Positions 25,101 to 34,047 of a stretch of DNA of 64,000 nt are shown in pieces. Numbering within the stretch: the stretch's first letter is position 1; every line of letters begins with the position of its first letter. The notes below the pieces were generated by a model. That model was not told the DNA's origin and did not search any database. It saw nothing but the letters and a program-made list of their open reading frames with translations. The stretch comes from Sipunculus nudus. Its lineage: Eukaryota; Annelida; Sipuncula; Golfingiida; Sipunculidae. A program made the translations under genes and the position numbers. The DNA lies in contig CM049307.1 of assembly GCA_026874595.1 (NCBI GenBank), forward strand, positions 40,866,362 through 40,930,361, in the 5' to 3' direction.

Positions 25101-28100
25101 CAGTGGTGGTCTTAATAGTCAGGTGGTTTTATTAGATAGGTTGTCTTTCAGACAGGTTCCACCTTATTCTGTTTATTGTTACTCTTCTGATGCACTGTAT
25201 TAGTCATTCTGTTTCCTTTCAGATGATCCAACATTCTGTTTGTCATTCCTGCCTATTGTTCAGTTGTTTGATTTTGCTGAGAACATAGAAGAAGGCGTGT
25301 ACAATCAGTAAGTTCAGTAAAAACCTGAGACCAATCAAAATAGCATGACACCTGTAAAAATAGTTGTGTGGTCATGTCTTATGCTTTTGCCATGTTGAAA
25401 ATGTAGGCTCTGGACCACAACTACAGGAGAAAATGTTTGGGTTGTCATAATAATTGGGTTTTACCAGACTAATTTTTCCCTGGGTCACTTTTAAATACCT
25501 AAATTTTTCCTTCTCACTGCTCTGCTTATTCCAGGTCATATCATGTGTATTTCATCTCAGTCACAATACATAACTTTGTCATATACCTATATATATATGT
25601 GTTCATATGGTATGGTTCAAGAAATGTATACATGTTTTATATTATATTTAGCCAAACAAAGATAAAATCTTGGTTTCCTGTTATACAATTTAGGTATAAT
25701 ATTTCACAGTCATCTTCATGGTTCATATAGAGGACCTCTAAAGAAAATACCTTTCTGTAGATGTAACATAAGGGCCATAAGCTGAGAAACTATTTGCTTT
25801 ATTTAGTTGATTACTCAAAGATTATAATTGTCTACAGATTCTTTGTCTGTCTTTAAATATTAAGAATAACAGAAAAAAACCCATCTATCTCAAATATGCA
25901 GCATATTTAATATTTTTTTTTAGTTTGTCAAAAAAACATTTTGGCTGAAAAAAAACATGTGAAGACAGATATGTACAACATAATTTCATCTTTCACATTT
26001 ATTTTGGTTGTATGTTTCAGTGCTGACACACACTTTCCTCAGAATGAAGAAGTGCTGGATGCCAAAGCAAGACGCCCTCTACAGGCTGCTTTGAAAACTA
26101 AACCAGGGGAAAAGCTCAGTGAGGCAGAACTAGGTGTGTAATGTCTCCTTGCTGCTAATTTTCAAAGAGTGAAATAAATCATCAGCGGGATGAAGTTCAG
26201 TATCATTGAATTATTAATAAATGATGCATAAGTTAAATATTACATTCCAGTCCTGTAAATGATGAAACTTCTTCCATCCTACATTCATAAGCAAGGGGTA
26301 TTCACATTAAAATACATCTGATCTCCAGGGTTAACAAAAAGTAAATATATTAGTGGATTAGGCATATTAGACATTTATATCTGATGTCATATATTTATTA
26401 AGTGGTTATTGTGGGTGGGTGTTAGTGTAAAGGCAGTGAAATGGGATGATTTTTCATCCTGAGCATTCTTTCAACTAAAATGATTAAATCCGATGTAGTT
26501 GGTTGACACTGTTATACAAAGGTTTAAATTCCTGTGCTTATCTTTTAGTAGAGAACCGAGCAATAAATGATTGACACCTAGGGACACCATTAAGCGAATC
26601 TAAATAACAGGTGTCAACTATACATTTTATTACTCAACTCTCATGGCATTTTCTCTTTCTGCCATTTTGAACCATAGGGGTATGACTGAAAATTATGAAT
26701 AAGTAATGATCATGTGTTCTTATAAGGTTCATGTATTTACATAGGTCTGTTATTATTTTGATTATCATTTCTCTTGAGATGCTTATTTATAAATAATAAT
26801 TTAAATCATTGCATCTGTTATCAAATTGTCCCAAGAAGATGATGTTAAAATTATGCACCTATATATATATATCTGTCATTCAAACTGAATATACTGCTAT
26901 TTTAGAAGAAAGACTGCAGGAAGCAGAGGTCAGATGTCACTCATTATATGAAGAAGCTGTTAAGACAGTGCCCACAGGTAGGTGCCAGTATTACTTAATT
27001 CTAAAGGTCTATGCCTTGTGTGTAATTCACATCATCATGCCTGATATGTGATTACCACATATATAGACGAAAACATTTAGCACAACTAGAAAAAAAACAG
27101 ACTATTTGCCTGGGTGACAGAAATCTCATTTTTCCTCAGCAAAAGTATATCTTCTTATTTAACTATTCAGTGCAGCTCAAACAATACAAAAGCATGGAAA
27201 CTGGGTCACAGGCATACTCATGCCCAGAACCATTGAAATAAGTAGCAACTTTTGACAAGTCAGTTTCCCTGCCCAACAGTTGCACAGGGGGGTATATATA
27301 TGTGTGGGTGTCTGTTTCTGTTTGTATGTAAGTTGTCTTTAATGCCATTAAAACTTTTAATCCCAAACCTTACATATACTTCACCTAGCTGTAGAGAAAG
27401 ACGCCTACCAATTTTGAGTTCAGTGGTCAAGGTAACAAGATCTACTTCTTAATGGGATGCATTTTAAGCCAAACTTTATTCCATATCTTTCATCTTTTAT
27501 AAGGCTCACTCAATAACAGGGAAAGAACCCTATATTGATTTTGAGGTCTAAGGTCAAGGTCACATAACATGCTCTTTGATAATGCTTGTGGATACATTTT
27601 AAATTTAAGCCAAAGTTTGCATCCCAAGCCTTCCACCATTTACCTTTGGCTTACCTACCAACCGGAAGAATCCTACTGTTTTTAAGTTCAATTTGCTAAG
27701 CATTACCAATAACTCATTTAAGTGACCTAATGATTTTTATGCTGAAGAGAGCAGAACTCCTTATCAGATATTCAAACTCCTTGCTCCTTCTCCTTGCTTA
27801 ATTAAATATACAGTTGATATTTGTAGTGTGCTGTGGATTTTCACACTTACCCGGCATACAGTTTATTACATCCATTTTAATATTGCCATTGTTGTGAGGG
27901 GATGTTACTCATGTTGTTGTTCATCTTTTAACTCTGTTGGCATTCAAGATTCATGTGTGAATTTAAAGGGGCAGCCAGGATTTTGTGCCAGTGGTGGACT
28001 GGTGAAAAAACAGTAAAATGTTGGTGTCCATTTTTCAAATTGGTTTTTGTAAAACTGTAGGGATTCCCTGATGTGCAATGAAGAAACAGGCTTGCTTCTG

Positions 28101-31100
28101 TGACAGCTTCTTGATAAAAAAAATGTTGGCAACATTACAGACCTATCAGTTCTAGTTGACACACAGAATACTATTAAATATTTTTAATGAATGTTTTATG
28201 TTCAGTGTATTCTACCAGCTTCATAAAAAAAAATCTATATGTTTATATTTTTTATTAAAAGTTATACAATGTATCATTGGATACATTTGGAAAATGGGAA
28301 AAGCATAAGCAATCTGGACGCTAAATTTGGTACCAATAAACCTGAGTAATCTTACCCATCAAATCCTAAAATCATTTGTGTTGGATTGATTTTCAGCCAA
28401 TACATATTGGATTGCCTAATAACATCAAAGAATATCTTAATCAGAGGGGATGTGGCCATTTAACATTATCACAAACTTTTGCTTTATCAGACATCAACTA
28501 TCAAAAAATTTGGCATCAGGAAAATTGAACTTTCAAACATAATCAGAAATTAGTGGAATTAATATCAATTTTTATTCTGTTGTGAAATAGCTCATTTGTA
28601 TGAGTGTCAACACTCTTTGTCGGTGTTATTTGCTTTTTAATTTATGTTTTGTATAAAAATGAAACTCCAGAAATGTAGTTCAGATTGTGTAAATAAAAAA
28701 AATGAAAGCTAACATTTAATATATTAAAAACTGATCATCAAACTTAAGCTCAGGGGTTTGTTTAACATAAATTTACATGTTTTGTATAACAATAAAAAAA
28801 TAAATGATAAAATCTAATAAGGGATGAATTTTTGTTATCAGCTGACTAATATATATAGTCCTCAGGGTTGTATGGATCATCCTTTTTTCAATCTCTTCCG
28901 CTTTGGATTTCCTGTTAACCCAACTATAATGGCTACAGATATAATATACCTGTATCTGGGCTAGCATGGCATGTAGTTTATGTTCATCTCCGTGCACTTC
29001 ACTAATCTTCTGCCTTACAGGTATAATATGCTGGCATCAGATTAGGCCTGGCTCCTTGTTTATGATCACGTCTGGGTACCTGAGCGATTATCTATCTTAT
29101 TTGCCCCAGTCCTCTTTAAAGTGGTATTGATTCAGACAGGACGGATAGTATCAGTGGACTGTGGCTCTGATATTAGTTTCCTCGTTTGTTCACTAGGCTC
29201 CCCTGAGGATCGGTTTATGTCATTAGAGGGCAGTAGAAAACAAAAGGCATGTAGCAGCGTCTGATGGTGTATCATTTATCAACATATACAAAGTGCAGAA
29301 AGGTCTGAGCACCCAATCTCAAAGAGTTTTTGAGTCTGGGTTTGGTATGGTGATTCTAGGAAAAAATGTCACAGGAAAGAAAATCACAATTTTTGGTCGG
29401 AAATAAAGGCAAAGAAAAAGTCATGAATGTGAGGAGGAAATAAAGTTACAGGTGCGTATAGGAAAAAAGTCACAGGAATCAGTCACATTTTTTTATGGGG
29501 AAGCAGACACATTTAAATTTTGAAAAAGCTAGAAGTTTAGTAAAACCCAAGAAGAAAATATAAAATTTCACGGTGGATCAATTTGTTAGCTCAGCTGGCT
29601 ATAAGTCATCTGAGCTATAGTCGTGGTCCATTGTCCATCGTCCGGCCGCCTGTCTGTTTACAGGGCGTGTTTTGAAACTGTTGGACCTGCGAATCCAAAA
29701 TTTTGCATACAGTTAGATGTCCTGTAAATCTCCTACCTTACTGAAAATTGGGTAACTAAGACTTTGTTCCATTGAGATATTAAGGGAAACCTCCTTTTTC
29801 CATTAAAAAACCATTGTTACAGTTAAAGACTGCTTAATATCAAAACCACTGATCAGAATTTGATCATAGTAAATATGCATATTCTTCCATACATTTCCTA
29901 TGTACATTCCAAAAATTAGGTCAGTATTGCGTAATTTGTTGAAGTTATGGGCCCAATTATAATGCATCTTGTAAAAAATCAGGAAATATATTTACTCACT
30001 TAACATAATAATTGCTGAAGCTAGAGACATTTTTTCTGGGATATAACTTCATATAATCAAGATTCAATTGTATACCCAAAATTAGATCTGAATTTTGCAA
30101 ATTTTTTTGAGTTATTAGCATAAATATAAACACAGTACCTTAAATTTTGCCCACTTTGGCCACAGGATGTTTTTTTCCTGTAAGTACTGTGGATTTATTA
30201 TTCATAGCATGTACACATAAGGATTTAATCTGTCAACATGTAAACTTTGAAAATTAAAGCTCCAAAATTAAGCTAGTTAATGAATTGTTTTTGGAGGTTC
30301 TTGTTGTAATCCCTTACATTGGCAAGCAGCCCACTTTGGTTACTGTAGGTCATTCTGTGCAGGTCACTATGCTTCACAGACTTTTGTTATGTTATCCCAT
30401 CACTTCTAGCCAGCCCTCTCTTTTGTTGAGCTTGATCAGGCTGTCTGCAGTTAATATCACAGCGAGCTTTTCTCTCTCTCTCTCTCTCTCTCTCTCCCCC
30501 CCACCCCCCTATTCTGTTGACAGACCTGTCCTATAAACAAGATGAATCTTATAATTGTATCCGCCAAAACAGAGTTTTGCGGATACTATGTTTTCAGCCC
30601 ACCGCCGCGGCGGCGGCGGCGTAGGTGTCCGGAGAACTCCTCCGTAACCGCTGGGCGGAATTTTACAAAACCCAGGATTATGTTCGGATCACATGTGAAC
30701 TGCTGCACCCCAATTTTGTTTTGACCTCTGACCTTTCCTCTGCGCTCTTCTTCCGTTTGTGCATCTGTTTCCACACATAAACCCACATATCTCGGGAACC
30801 GTTTGACCGATCAGGAAATTTTTTTTGCACAAATGTAGCCCTTGGAGAGCTTTATAACATACACAAAAAATGGTGGCGCCACCTGCAACCATGTTTGCAG
30901 TGTCCATCTGTTCGTCTGCCTTGGGTTAAAATCACTCATATCTCTGCAGTGGTTTGACTAATTCACCTGAAATTCGGCATGCATATACATCCTGGAAAGC
31001 TATTCTGATTTTATGACAGGTGGCGCCACCTACATTCACTTTTACACTGCAGACATCCAAGCTCATATCTCGGGAACCGTTTGACCGATTGGGCCAAAAT

Positions 31101-34047
31101 TTTGCATGTGTATAGATCTCACATAGCTCTTTATCATACGCAATGATAGGTGGTGCCACCTGCAGCCATTTTTGCACAGCTCCCGTCTATTTGTCTGCCA
31201 TGGGATAAAATCACTCATATCTCGGCAGTGGTTTGACATATCTGCCTAAAATTTTGCAGGTTTATACATCCCCGACAGCTCTCTTGATTTTATGACAGTT
31301 GGCGACACCTACATTCTAGTTTATGCAGCAGATATCCAAGCTCATATCTTGGGAACCGTTTGACTCATTGGGCCAAAGTTTTGCATGTGAATAGTTCTCA
31401 CATAGCTCTTTATCATACACAAAACTGGTGGCGCCACCTGCAACCATTTTAGCACAGCGTCCATCTGTTTGTCTGCCAAGGGCAAAAATCACTCGTATAC
31501 ATGTAGTGGTTTGACTTATCTGCTTAAATTTTGCATATGTATACAACTTGGACGGCTTTGTGATAGGTGGCGCAACCTACATACACAATTTGGCTGCAGA
31601 CATCCATGCTAATATGCAAAACTTCACTCTATTTCCCCTTGCCACTCAATCCATGCCTCACTTCACCCGTTCCACTCTGATTTAGGCGGATACACGTAGT
31701 CGCTTGTTGACTACCCGTATTCTAGTTTCACATTTTTTTCAGCAACCAGCAGTAACAACAAAGACTCCTCCCTTCCCCCTCCCCACCCCTTCAATACACA
31801 GGACTAATCAACAAGATGAATCTTATAATTTTAATGTTAAATTAATTATTTTTGTTGAGACTTGGACAATTTTTTTTTCAATATCAAAATGTTCATGCAA
31901 AATGTCCACGCAAAATGTTAAATTAATTCTTTTAGTTGAGACTTGGACAATTTTAATTTTTAGCTCAGCTGACTTATAAGTCATATGAGCTATAGTCATG
32001 GTCCATTGTCCATCGTCCGTCCGTCTGTAGATGTGGCACATTTTGAAACCATAAGACCTAGGAATCCAAAATTCGGCATAATGTTAGATGTCCCCAAGAT
32101 CTCCTACCAAGCCAAAAACTGGGTCTTTGCGACTTCTTTCCTTTGAGATATTAAGGAAAAACCTCAATTTTTTATTAAAAAACCTATTTTCACACTTCAG
32201 GACTCTCTGTAAGTACTGTGGATTTAATTTTCACAGCATATGCACATAAGGATTTAATCTGTTAAAATCTGAAATTTGAAAATATAAGCTGCAAAATTAG
32301 GCTTGTTATTGAATTTTTTTTGGAGGCTCTTGTTGTATTCCCTTACATTGTCAAGCAGTCCACTTTGGTCACTGTAGGTCATTCAGTGCAGCTCTCTATG
32401 CTCCCCAGGCTGTTGGCATAATGTTATGCAATCCCATCACTAGGGCAAGCCCTCTCTCCACTGAGTTGAGCTTGATCAGGCTGTCTGCAGATATTACCAT
32501 ACCACAGGGAGCCTTTTTCTCTCCCCCCTCCCCACCCCACGCCATTCTGTTGACAGACCTGTACTATGATCTAGATGAATCTTAAAATTAATATTTTTTT
32601 TCAGCAACGCGCAGTAACAATGGAGACCCCTCCCCCCACCCACCCCTTCAATACACAGGACTAATAAACAAGATGAATCTTATAATTTTAATGTTGAATA
32701 AATTCTTTTTGTTGAGACTTGGACAATTTTGATTTTTTTAAAGAAAAAAATTTCAGGAATTTAATCCTAATATTCAAATATGATAAAATATAAGGATCTA
32801 ATGTAAGTGCTAACTGACAAGATTTAAGAAGATATAAATACTTTGTAGCATTTCATTCATATCTCTTAAAGTTGGCCGGGGCTAGGTGTGAATAACACTG
32901 TTAACTTAGTATTAAAATTAGGAATATTGGTCAGTCTTTGTGGGATTAATTTTTAACTCATATGGCCATATATTTGACTTTTGAAAACTTAATTACCTTC
33001 ACACATTATTTGTTTATGAAACGTTACTTTTATATAACACTTACCATAGGCCTATTTGTTCCCGTGGTGCATCACTAAATGGTTTTGCTCATGTCCATTA
33101 TTCTGTAATTTACAGAGTTTCATTTTAGCAGGGCCATTTTCTCATAGCTTTTCTAATGATAATATACATGAAAAACCCAAAGAAATAAAAAATATTTTGC
33201 AGTTCCTAATATTTTCCAAAATTCAGCTGAGCGATGTGACCCATGGGTCCCTTGTTTTAAAGAAAAAAATGGTCAGGAATTGAATCCTAACATTCAAATG
33301 GGATAAAATATTAGGATCTAATGTAAGTGCTGTTTGACAAGATTTAAGAAGATATAAATACTTTGTGGCATTTCATTCATATCTCTTAAAGTTGGCCAGG
33401 CAGGCCTAGGTGTGAATAACACTGTTAAACTTAATTTTAAAATCAGAAATATTGGTCAAACTTTGTGGGAATAATTTTTAACTCATATGCCCATATATTT
33501 AACTTTTGAAAACTTAATTACCTTCACACATTCTTTTTTTATGAAATGTAATTTTATATAACACTTACCGCTGGCCCATTTTTTCCCTTGGTGCATCATT
33601 AAATGGTTTCAGGCCACAAATTTCATTTATTACACAGTGCAAATGCTTTAGCTCATGTCCATTATTCTATATTTTCATTTGGGCAGAGCCATTTTCTCTT
33701 ACCTTTTCAAATGCTAATATACATGGAAAAAACAAAAGAAATAAGAATATTTTGCATTTGCTAATATTTTCCAAAATTCAGTTGAGCTACATGCCCATAT
33801 GTGCCTTAATTTTGGTAATATTGTACTGAAAAATTAATAGGACAGCAGCAAATTTGGCTGGTTTTGGGTGTTAATCGATATTTTAATTTAAGCGATGCAT
33901 CCCAAAATAATAGTTTTCTTTTTAGCCCATGCATGGCTTTTGAAATTCATGGAGACCTTTGAAGATATTGCCTCAACAAGCCCAAATAGCACAGACACAG
34001 ACCCGGCTGATCACATAAACCGCTGTTACCTTCCTTGGCAGAGATGA
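13804..34047 (+). CDS. UTP6: UTP6 small-subunit processome component (14 exons found; C-terminal part not seen)
   Basis: UTP6 is a nucleolar protein of the UTP-B subcomplex of the U3 snoRNP/SSU processome, needed for early 18S pre-rRNA processing. Thirteen exons with GT-AG junctions join in phase to 970 nt (323 residues). The sequence matches the family in order: LPELEQMERVGLF (residues 14-26), EYKLQRRTKFKEDYLQYIQ (41-59), RIGYSFKK (74-81), DLWILAAKFEMES (142-154), RALRFNP (166-172), YFRMELLGAEK (182-192), QLFDFAE and YEEAVKTVPT (314-323). Residues ~10-100 are the U3_assoc_6 domain; the rest is HAT/TPR-like helices. Exon 14 joins in phase (AHAWLLKFMETFEDI, like the W..Y..F helix after the family's YEEAVKT-LPT) but reaches TGA at codon 364. 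UTP6 is usually ~600 residues, so the last ~230 are missing here. The introns carry many repeats. Confidence 0.92.
14064..14078. repeat. 15-base C run in UTP6 intron 1
   Basis: Homopolymer tract, one of nine G or C runs of 12-20 bases in the window. Confidence 0.9.
14831..14915 (+). CDS. UTP6: UTP6 exon 2
   Basis: Acceptor TTTACCTAG, donor CAG|GTATAT. Encodes RSILKKRKAFEYKLQRR followed by TKFKEDYLQYIQ (residues 31-59), the conserved basic helix of the U3_assoc_6 domain. The donor is 12 bases upstream of the target duplication of a 2.7-kb inserted element. Confidence 0.9.
14935..15510 (+). repeat. Left terminal inverted repeat of the 2.7-kb element
   Basis: Contains two copies of TGCCTAAACCGCGTGC 53 bases apart (15324-15339 and 15377-15392) next to GTGCACG motifs. 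They could be subterminal transposase sites (inference). An indel near 15090-15290 separates it from the right arm. Confidence 0.85.
15960..16118. repeat. Two (AT)n microsatellites inside the 2.7-kb element
   Basis: AT dinucleotide runs at ~15961-16000 and ~16084-16118, separated by a unique ~80-bp stretch. Confidence 0.9.
17105..17671 (-). repeat. Right terminal inverted repeat of the 2.7-kb element
   Basis: Reverse complement of the left arm. It carries a local expansion of GTGCACG/CGTGCACGTAGG units at ~17330-17370 compared with the left arm, and a different segment at ~17390-17490. Confidence 0.85.
17679..19065. other. Remainder of UTP6 intron 2, no exon seen
   Basis: Mixed unique sequence, with more GC-rich patches at ~18170-18330 and ~18700-18850 that may be decayed repeats. 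The ORFs 17836-18054 (-) and 18779-19033 (+) have no recognisable product. Confidence 0.4.
19066..19242 (+). repeat. ~175-bp interspersed repeat, copy 1
   Basis: Runs from AGGTGCCCATTCACCTACCT, through TTGTGAAAAGTTCTTATC and TTATCAACAACATG, to AACACAGCAG. A second copy lies at 39962-40132. It ends only ~40 bases before UTP6 exon 3, so it abuts the branch point/pyrimidine tract of that exon. Confidence 0.75.
19284..19325 (+). CDS. UTP6: UTP6 exon 3
   Basis: 42-nt exon, acceptor TTTTTCAG, donor CAG|GTAAGT, both phase 0. Encodes YEMNLLALVKKRRQ (residues 60-73), matching the family's YE-NLL-L---RR helix. Confidence 0.92.
19569..19661 (+). CDS. UTP6: UTP6 exon 4
   Basis: Acceptor TTTTTTTCAG, donor CAG|GTGAGT, phase 0. 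Begins RIGYSFKKMEIDGAIGQRIQ (residues 74-93), one of the most conserved UTP6 stretches, and ends FRIVTYRFQ. Confidence 0.93.
20080..20127 (+). CDS. UTP6: UTP6 exon 5
   Basis: 48-nt exon, acceptor TTTATTTTAG, donor AAG|GTAAGA, phase 0. Encodes NDVDLWLSHIDFCQKK (residues 105-120), a HAT-type helix with the D.. .LW..Y..F pattern. Confidence 0.92.
20215..20232. repeat. 18-base G run in UTP6 intron 5
   Basis: Homopolymer; prone to assembly error. Confidence 0.9.
21078..21141 (+). CDS. UTP6: UTP6 exon 6
   Basis: Acceptor TTTCACACAG, donor CCAG|GTAAGT, leaving one base (phase 1). Encodes GEKATVGKLFTRLLQVHNR and KP (residues 121-141). Confidence 0.92.
21412..21511. repeat. Exact 50-bp tandem duplication in UTP6 intron 6
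   Basis: The segment starting AACCCAGGAATGATCAGTAA and ending GACTTGTTTCAAA occurs twice in direct succession with no differences seen, so the duplication is recent or an assembly artefact. Confidence 0.85.
21650..21768 (+). CDS. UTP6: UTP6 exon 7
   Basis: Acceptor TTTTTCCAG completes a GAT codon with the previous exon; donor GAG|GTAAGG, phase 0. Encodes DLWILAAKFEMESNNAMENS then RLLLQRALRFNPTSKKLWQE (residues 142-181), a classic HAT repeat. Confidence 0.95.
22172..22204 (+). CDS. UTP6: UTP6 exon 8
   Basis: 33-nt exon, acceptor ATATTTCAG, donor AAG|GTACGG, phase 0. Encodes YFRMELLGAEK (residues 182-192), nearly invariant in the family. Confidence 0.93.
22205..23684. other. UTP6 intron 8, no repeat or exon recognised
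   Basis: 1.48-kb AT-rich intron. I see nothing coding in it. Confidence 0.5.
23685..23726 (+). CDS. UTP6: UTP6 exon 9
   Basis: 42-nt exon, acceptor GCATAG, donor GAG|GTAAGG, phase 0. Encodes LRKRREILGIAKME (residues 193-206), continuing the preceding GAEK motif as in the family's AEKLRK. Confidence 0.88.
24193..24274 (+). CDS. UTP6: UTP6 exon 10
   Basis: Acceptor ATTTTTAG, donor CCAG|GTAAGT, phase 1 out. Encodes VDEDMTDAALNGLVALVVFR then KAMENFP (residues 207-233), aligning with the family's region from the short acidic linker to the 'A..I..NS' helix. Confidence 0.9.
24797..25020. repeat. 25-bp minisatellite, nine units, in UTP6 intron 10
   Basis: Unit AAACATGTGAAATAAGACCA plus CCTTT, repeated nine times with few differences (one unit lacks a base, one has AAAGAAG). 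The reverse strand carries a GGTGGTCTTATT core. A related, oppositely oriented set follows at 25045-25165 and ends in CAGACAGGTTCCAC. Confidence 0.92.
25223..25307 (+). CDS. UTP6: UTP6 exon 11
   Basis: Acceptor TTTCCTTTCAG completes GAT; donor CA|GTAAGT. Encodes DDPTFCLSFLPIVQLFDFAE then NIEEGVYN (residues 234-261), the L..I.QLFDFA...---IY motif. Confidence 0.93.
26021..26133 (+). CDS. UTP6: UTP6 exon 12
   Basis: Acceptor ATGTTTCAG completes a His codon; donor CTAG|GTGTGT. Encodes HADTHFPQNEEVLDAKARRP then a Lys/Glu-rich linker ending KLSEAEL (residues 262-299). The ARR motif sits where the family has VARRELE. Confidence 0.88.
26906..26977 (+). CDS. UTP6: UTP6 exon 13
   Basis: Acceptor CTATTTTAG; donor ACAG|GTAGGT, phase 1 out. 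Encodes EERLQEAEVRCHSLYEEAVK then TVPT (residues 300-323). YEEAVKT-PT is a strong UTP6 signature. Confidence 0.94.
26978..29585. other. First part of UTP6 intron 13, unique sequence
   Basis: No exon supported. ORFs in this stretch (27252-27452, 27828-28016, 28773-28997 -) have no known product. Region 27163-27760 reads like an old, decayed repeat ('AAACCTTACATATACTTCAC' and GGTCAAGGT motifs). Confidence 0.4.
30466..30510. repeat. (CT)n and C-rich tract
   Basis: TC dinucleotide run followed by C runs inside copy D1. The same position in D2 (~32515-32535) is a shorter C-rich tract. Confidence 0.85.
30557..31725 (+). mobile_element. Element B: tandem-cored, HINE-like element inserted in D1
   Basis: The 5' end GTATCCGCCAAAAC pairs with GTTTTGCGGATAC to form a hairpin at 30557-30586. 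The left region (TGACCTCTGACCTTTCCTCT) and right region (CACTTCACCCGTTCCACTCT) match elements A and C. The core has palindromes at 30872-30883, 31019-31030, 31149-31160 and 31437-31448. The 3' end carries GGCGGATAC (inverted 5' motif), a perfect 6-bp stem GTAGTC/GACTAC (31696-31701 and 31709-31714, 7-base loop), and CTAG at 31722-31725. The flanks GATGAATCTTATAATT and TTTTTTTCAGCAAC are contiguous in copy D2 near 32574-32607, so the boundaries are well supported and there is no obvious target duplication. Confidence 0.82.
31962..33257 (+). mobile_element. Hairpin-ended interspersed element, copy D2
   Basis: Begins with AGCTCAGCTGACTTATAAGT then CATATGAGCT (31962-31991). It shares with D1 the CGAATCCAAAATT, TGTAAGTACTGTGGATTTA, CTTGATCAGGCTGTCTGCAG and TTCTGTTGACAGACCTGT blocks. 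It ends in CAGCTGAGCGATGTGACCC then ATGGGTCCCTTGTTT at ~33224-33257. It carries the near-empty site corresponding to the element B insertion. Confidence 0.8.
32740..33808. repeat. Tandem duplication of the D2 3' half (519-bp and ~550-bp copies)
   Basis: Units 32740-33258 and 33259-33808 both run from AAAGAAAAAAAT, through GGATCTAATGTAAGTGCT and TCATATCTCTTAAAGTTGGC, to CCAAAATTCAG(C/T)TGAGC. The second has an extra ~60 bp near 33605-33660 and a decayed terminus (GCCCATATGTGCC). Confidence 0.82.
33926..34047 (+). CDS. UTP6: UTP6 exon 14 (candidate; reaches an in-frame stop)
   Basis: Acceptor TTCTTTTTAG completes a GCC codon with the G carried from exon 13, so phase matches. Reads AHAWLLKFMETFEDIASTSP, then NSTDTDPADHINR. 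The WLLKFMETFEDI helix fits the family position after YEEAVKT-PT. The frame meets TGA at 34045-34047. The only GT inside the exon before that stop is at 34025 (CGCT|GTTACC), a poor donor. Either this is the terminal exon of a short 363-residue isoform, or the true donor is weak or non-canonical and the C-terminal exons lie to the right. Confidence 0.7.

Larger units (their letters stand above)
29586..31961 (+). mobile_element. Hairpin-ended interspersed element, copy D1, split by element B
   Basis: Starts with the hairpin AGCTCAGCTGGCTATAAGTC then ATCTGAGCT (29588-29616). It continues through GTCC-rich sequence, CGAATCCAAAATTTTGCATA, TGTAAGTACTGTGGATTTAT and a (CT)n/C-rich tract at ~30466-30510. 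The element is interrupted at 30557-31725 by element B, resumes with TTTTTTTCAGCAACCAGC, and ends against copy D2 at 31962. Non-coding throughout. Confidence 0.75.
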
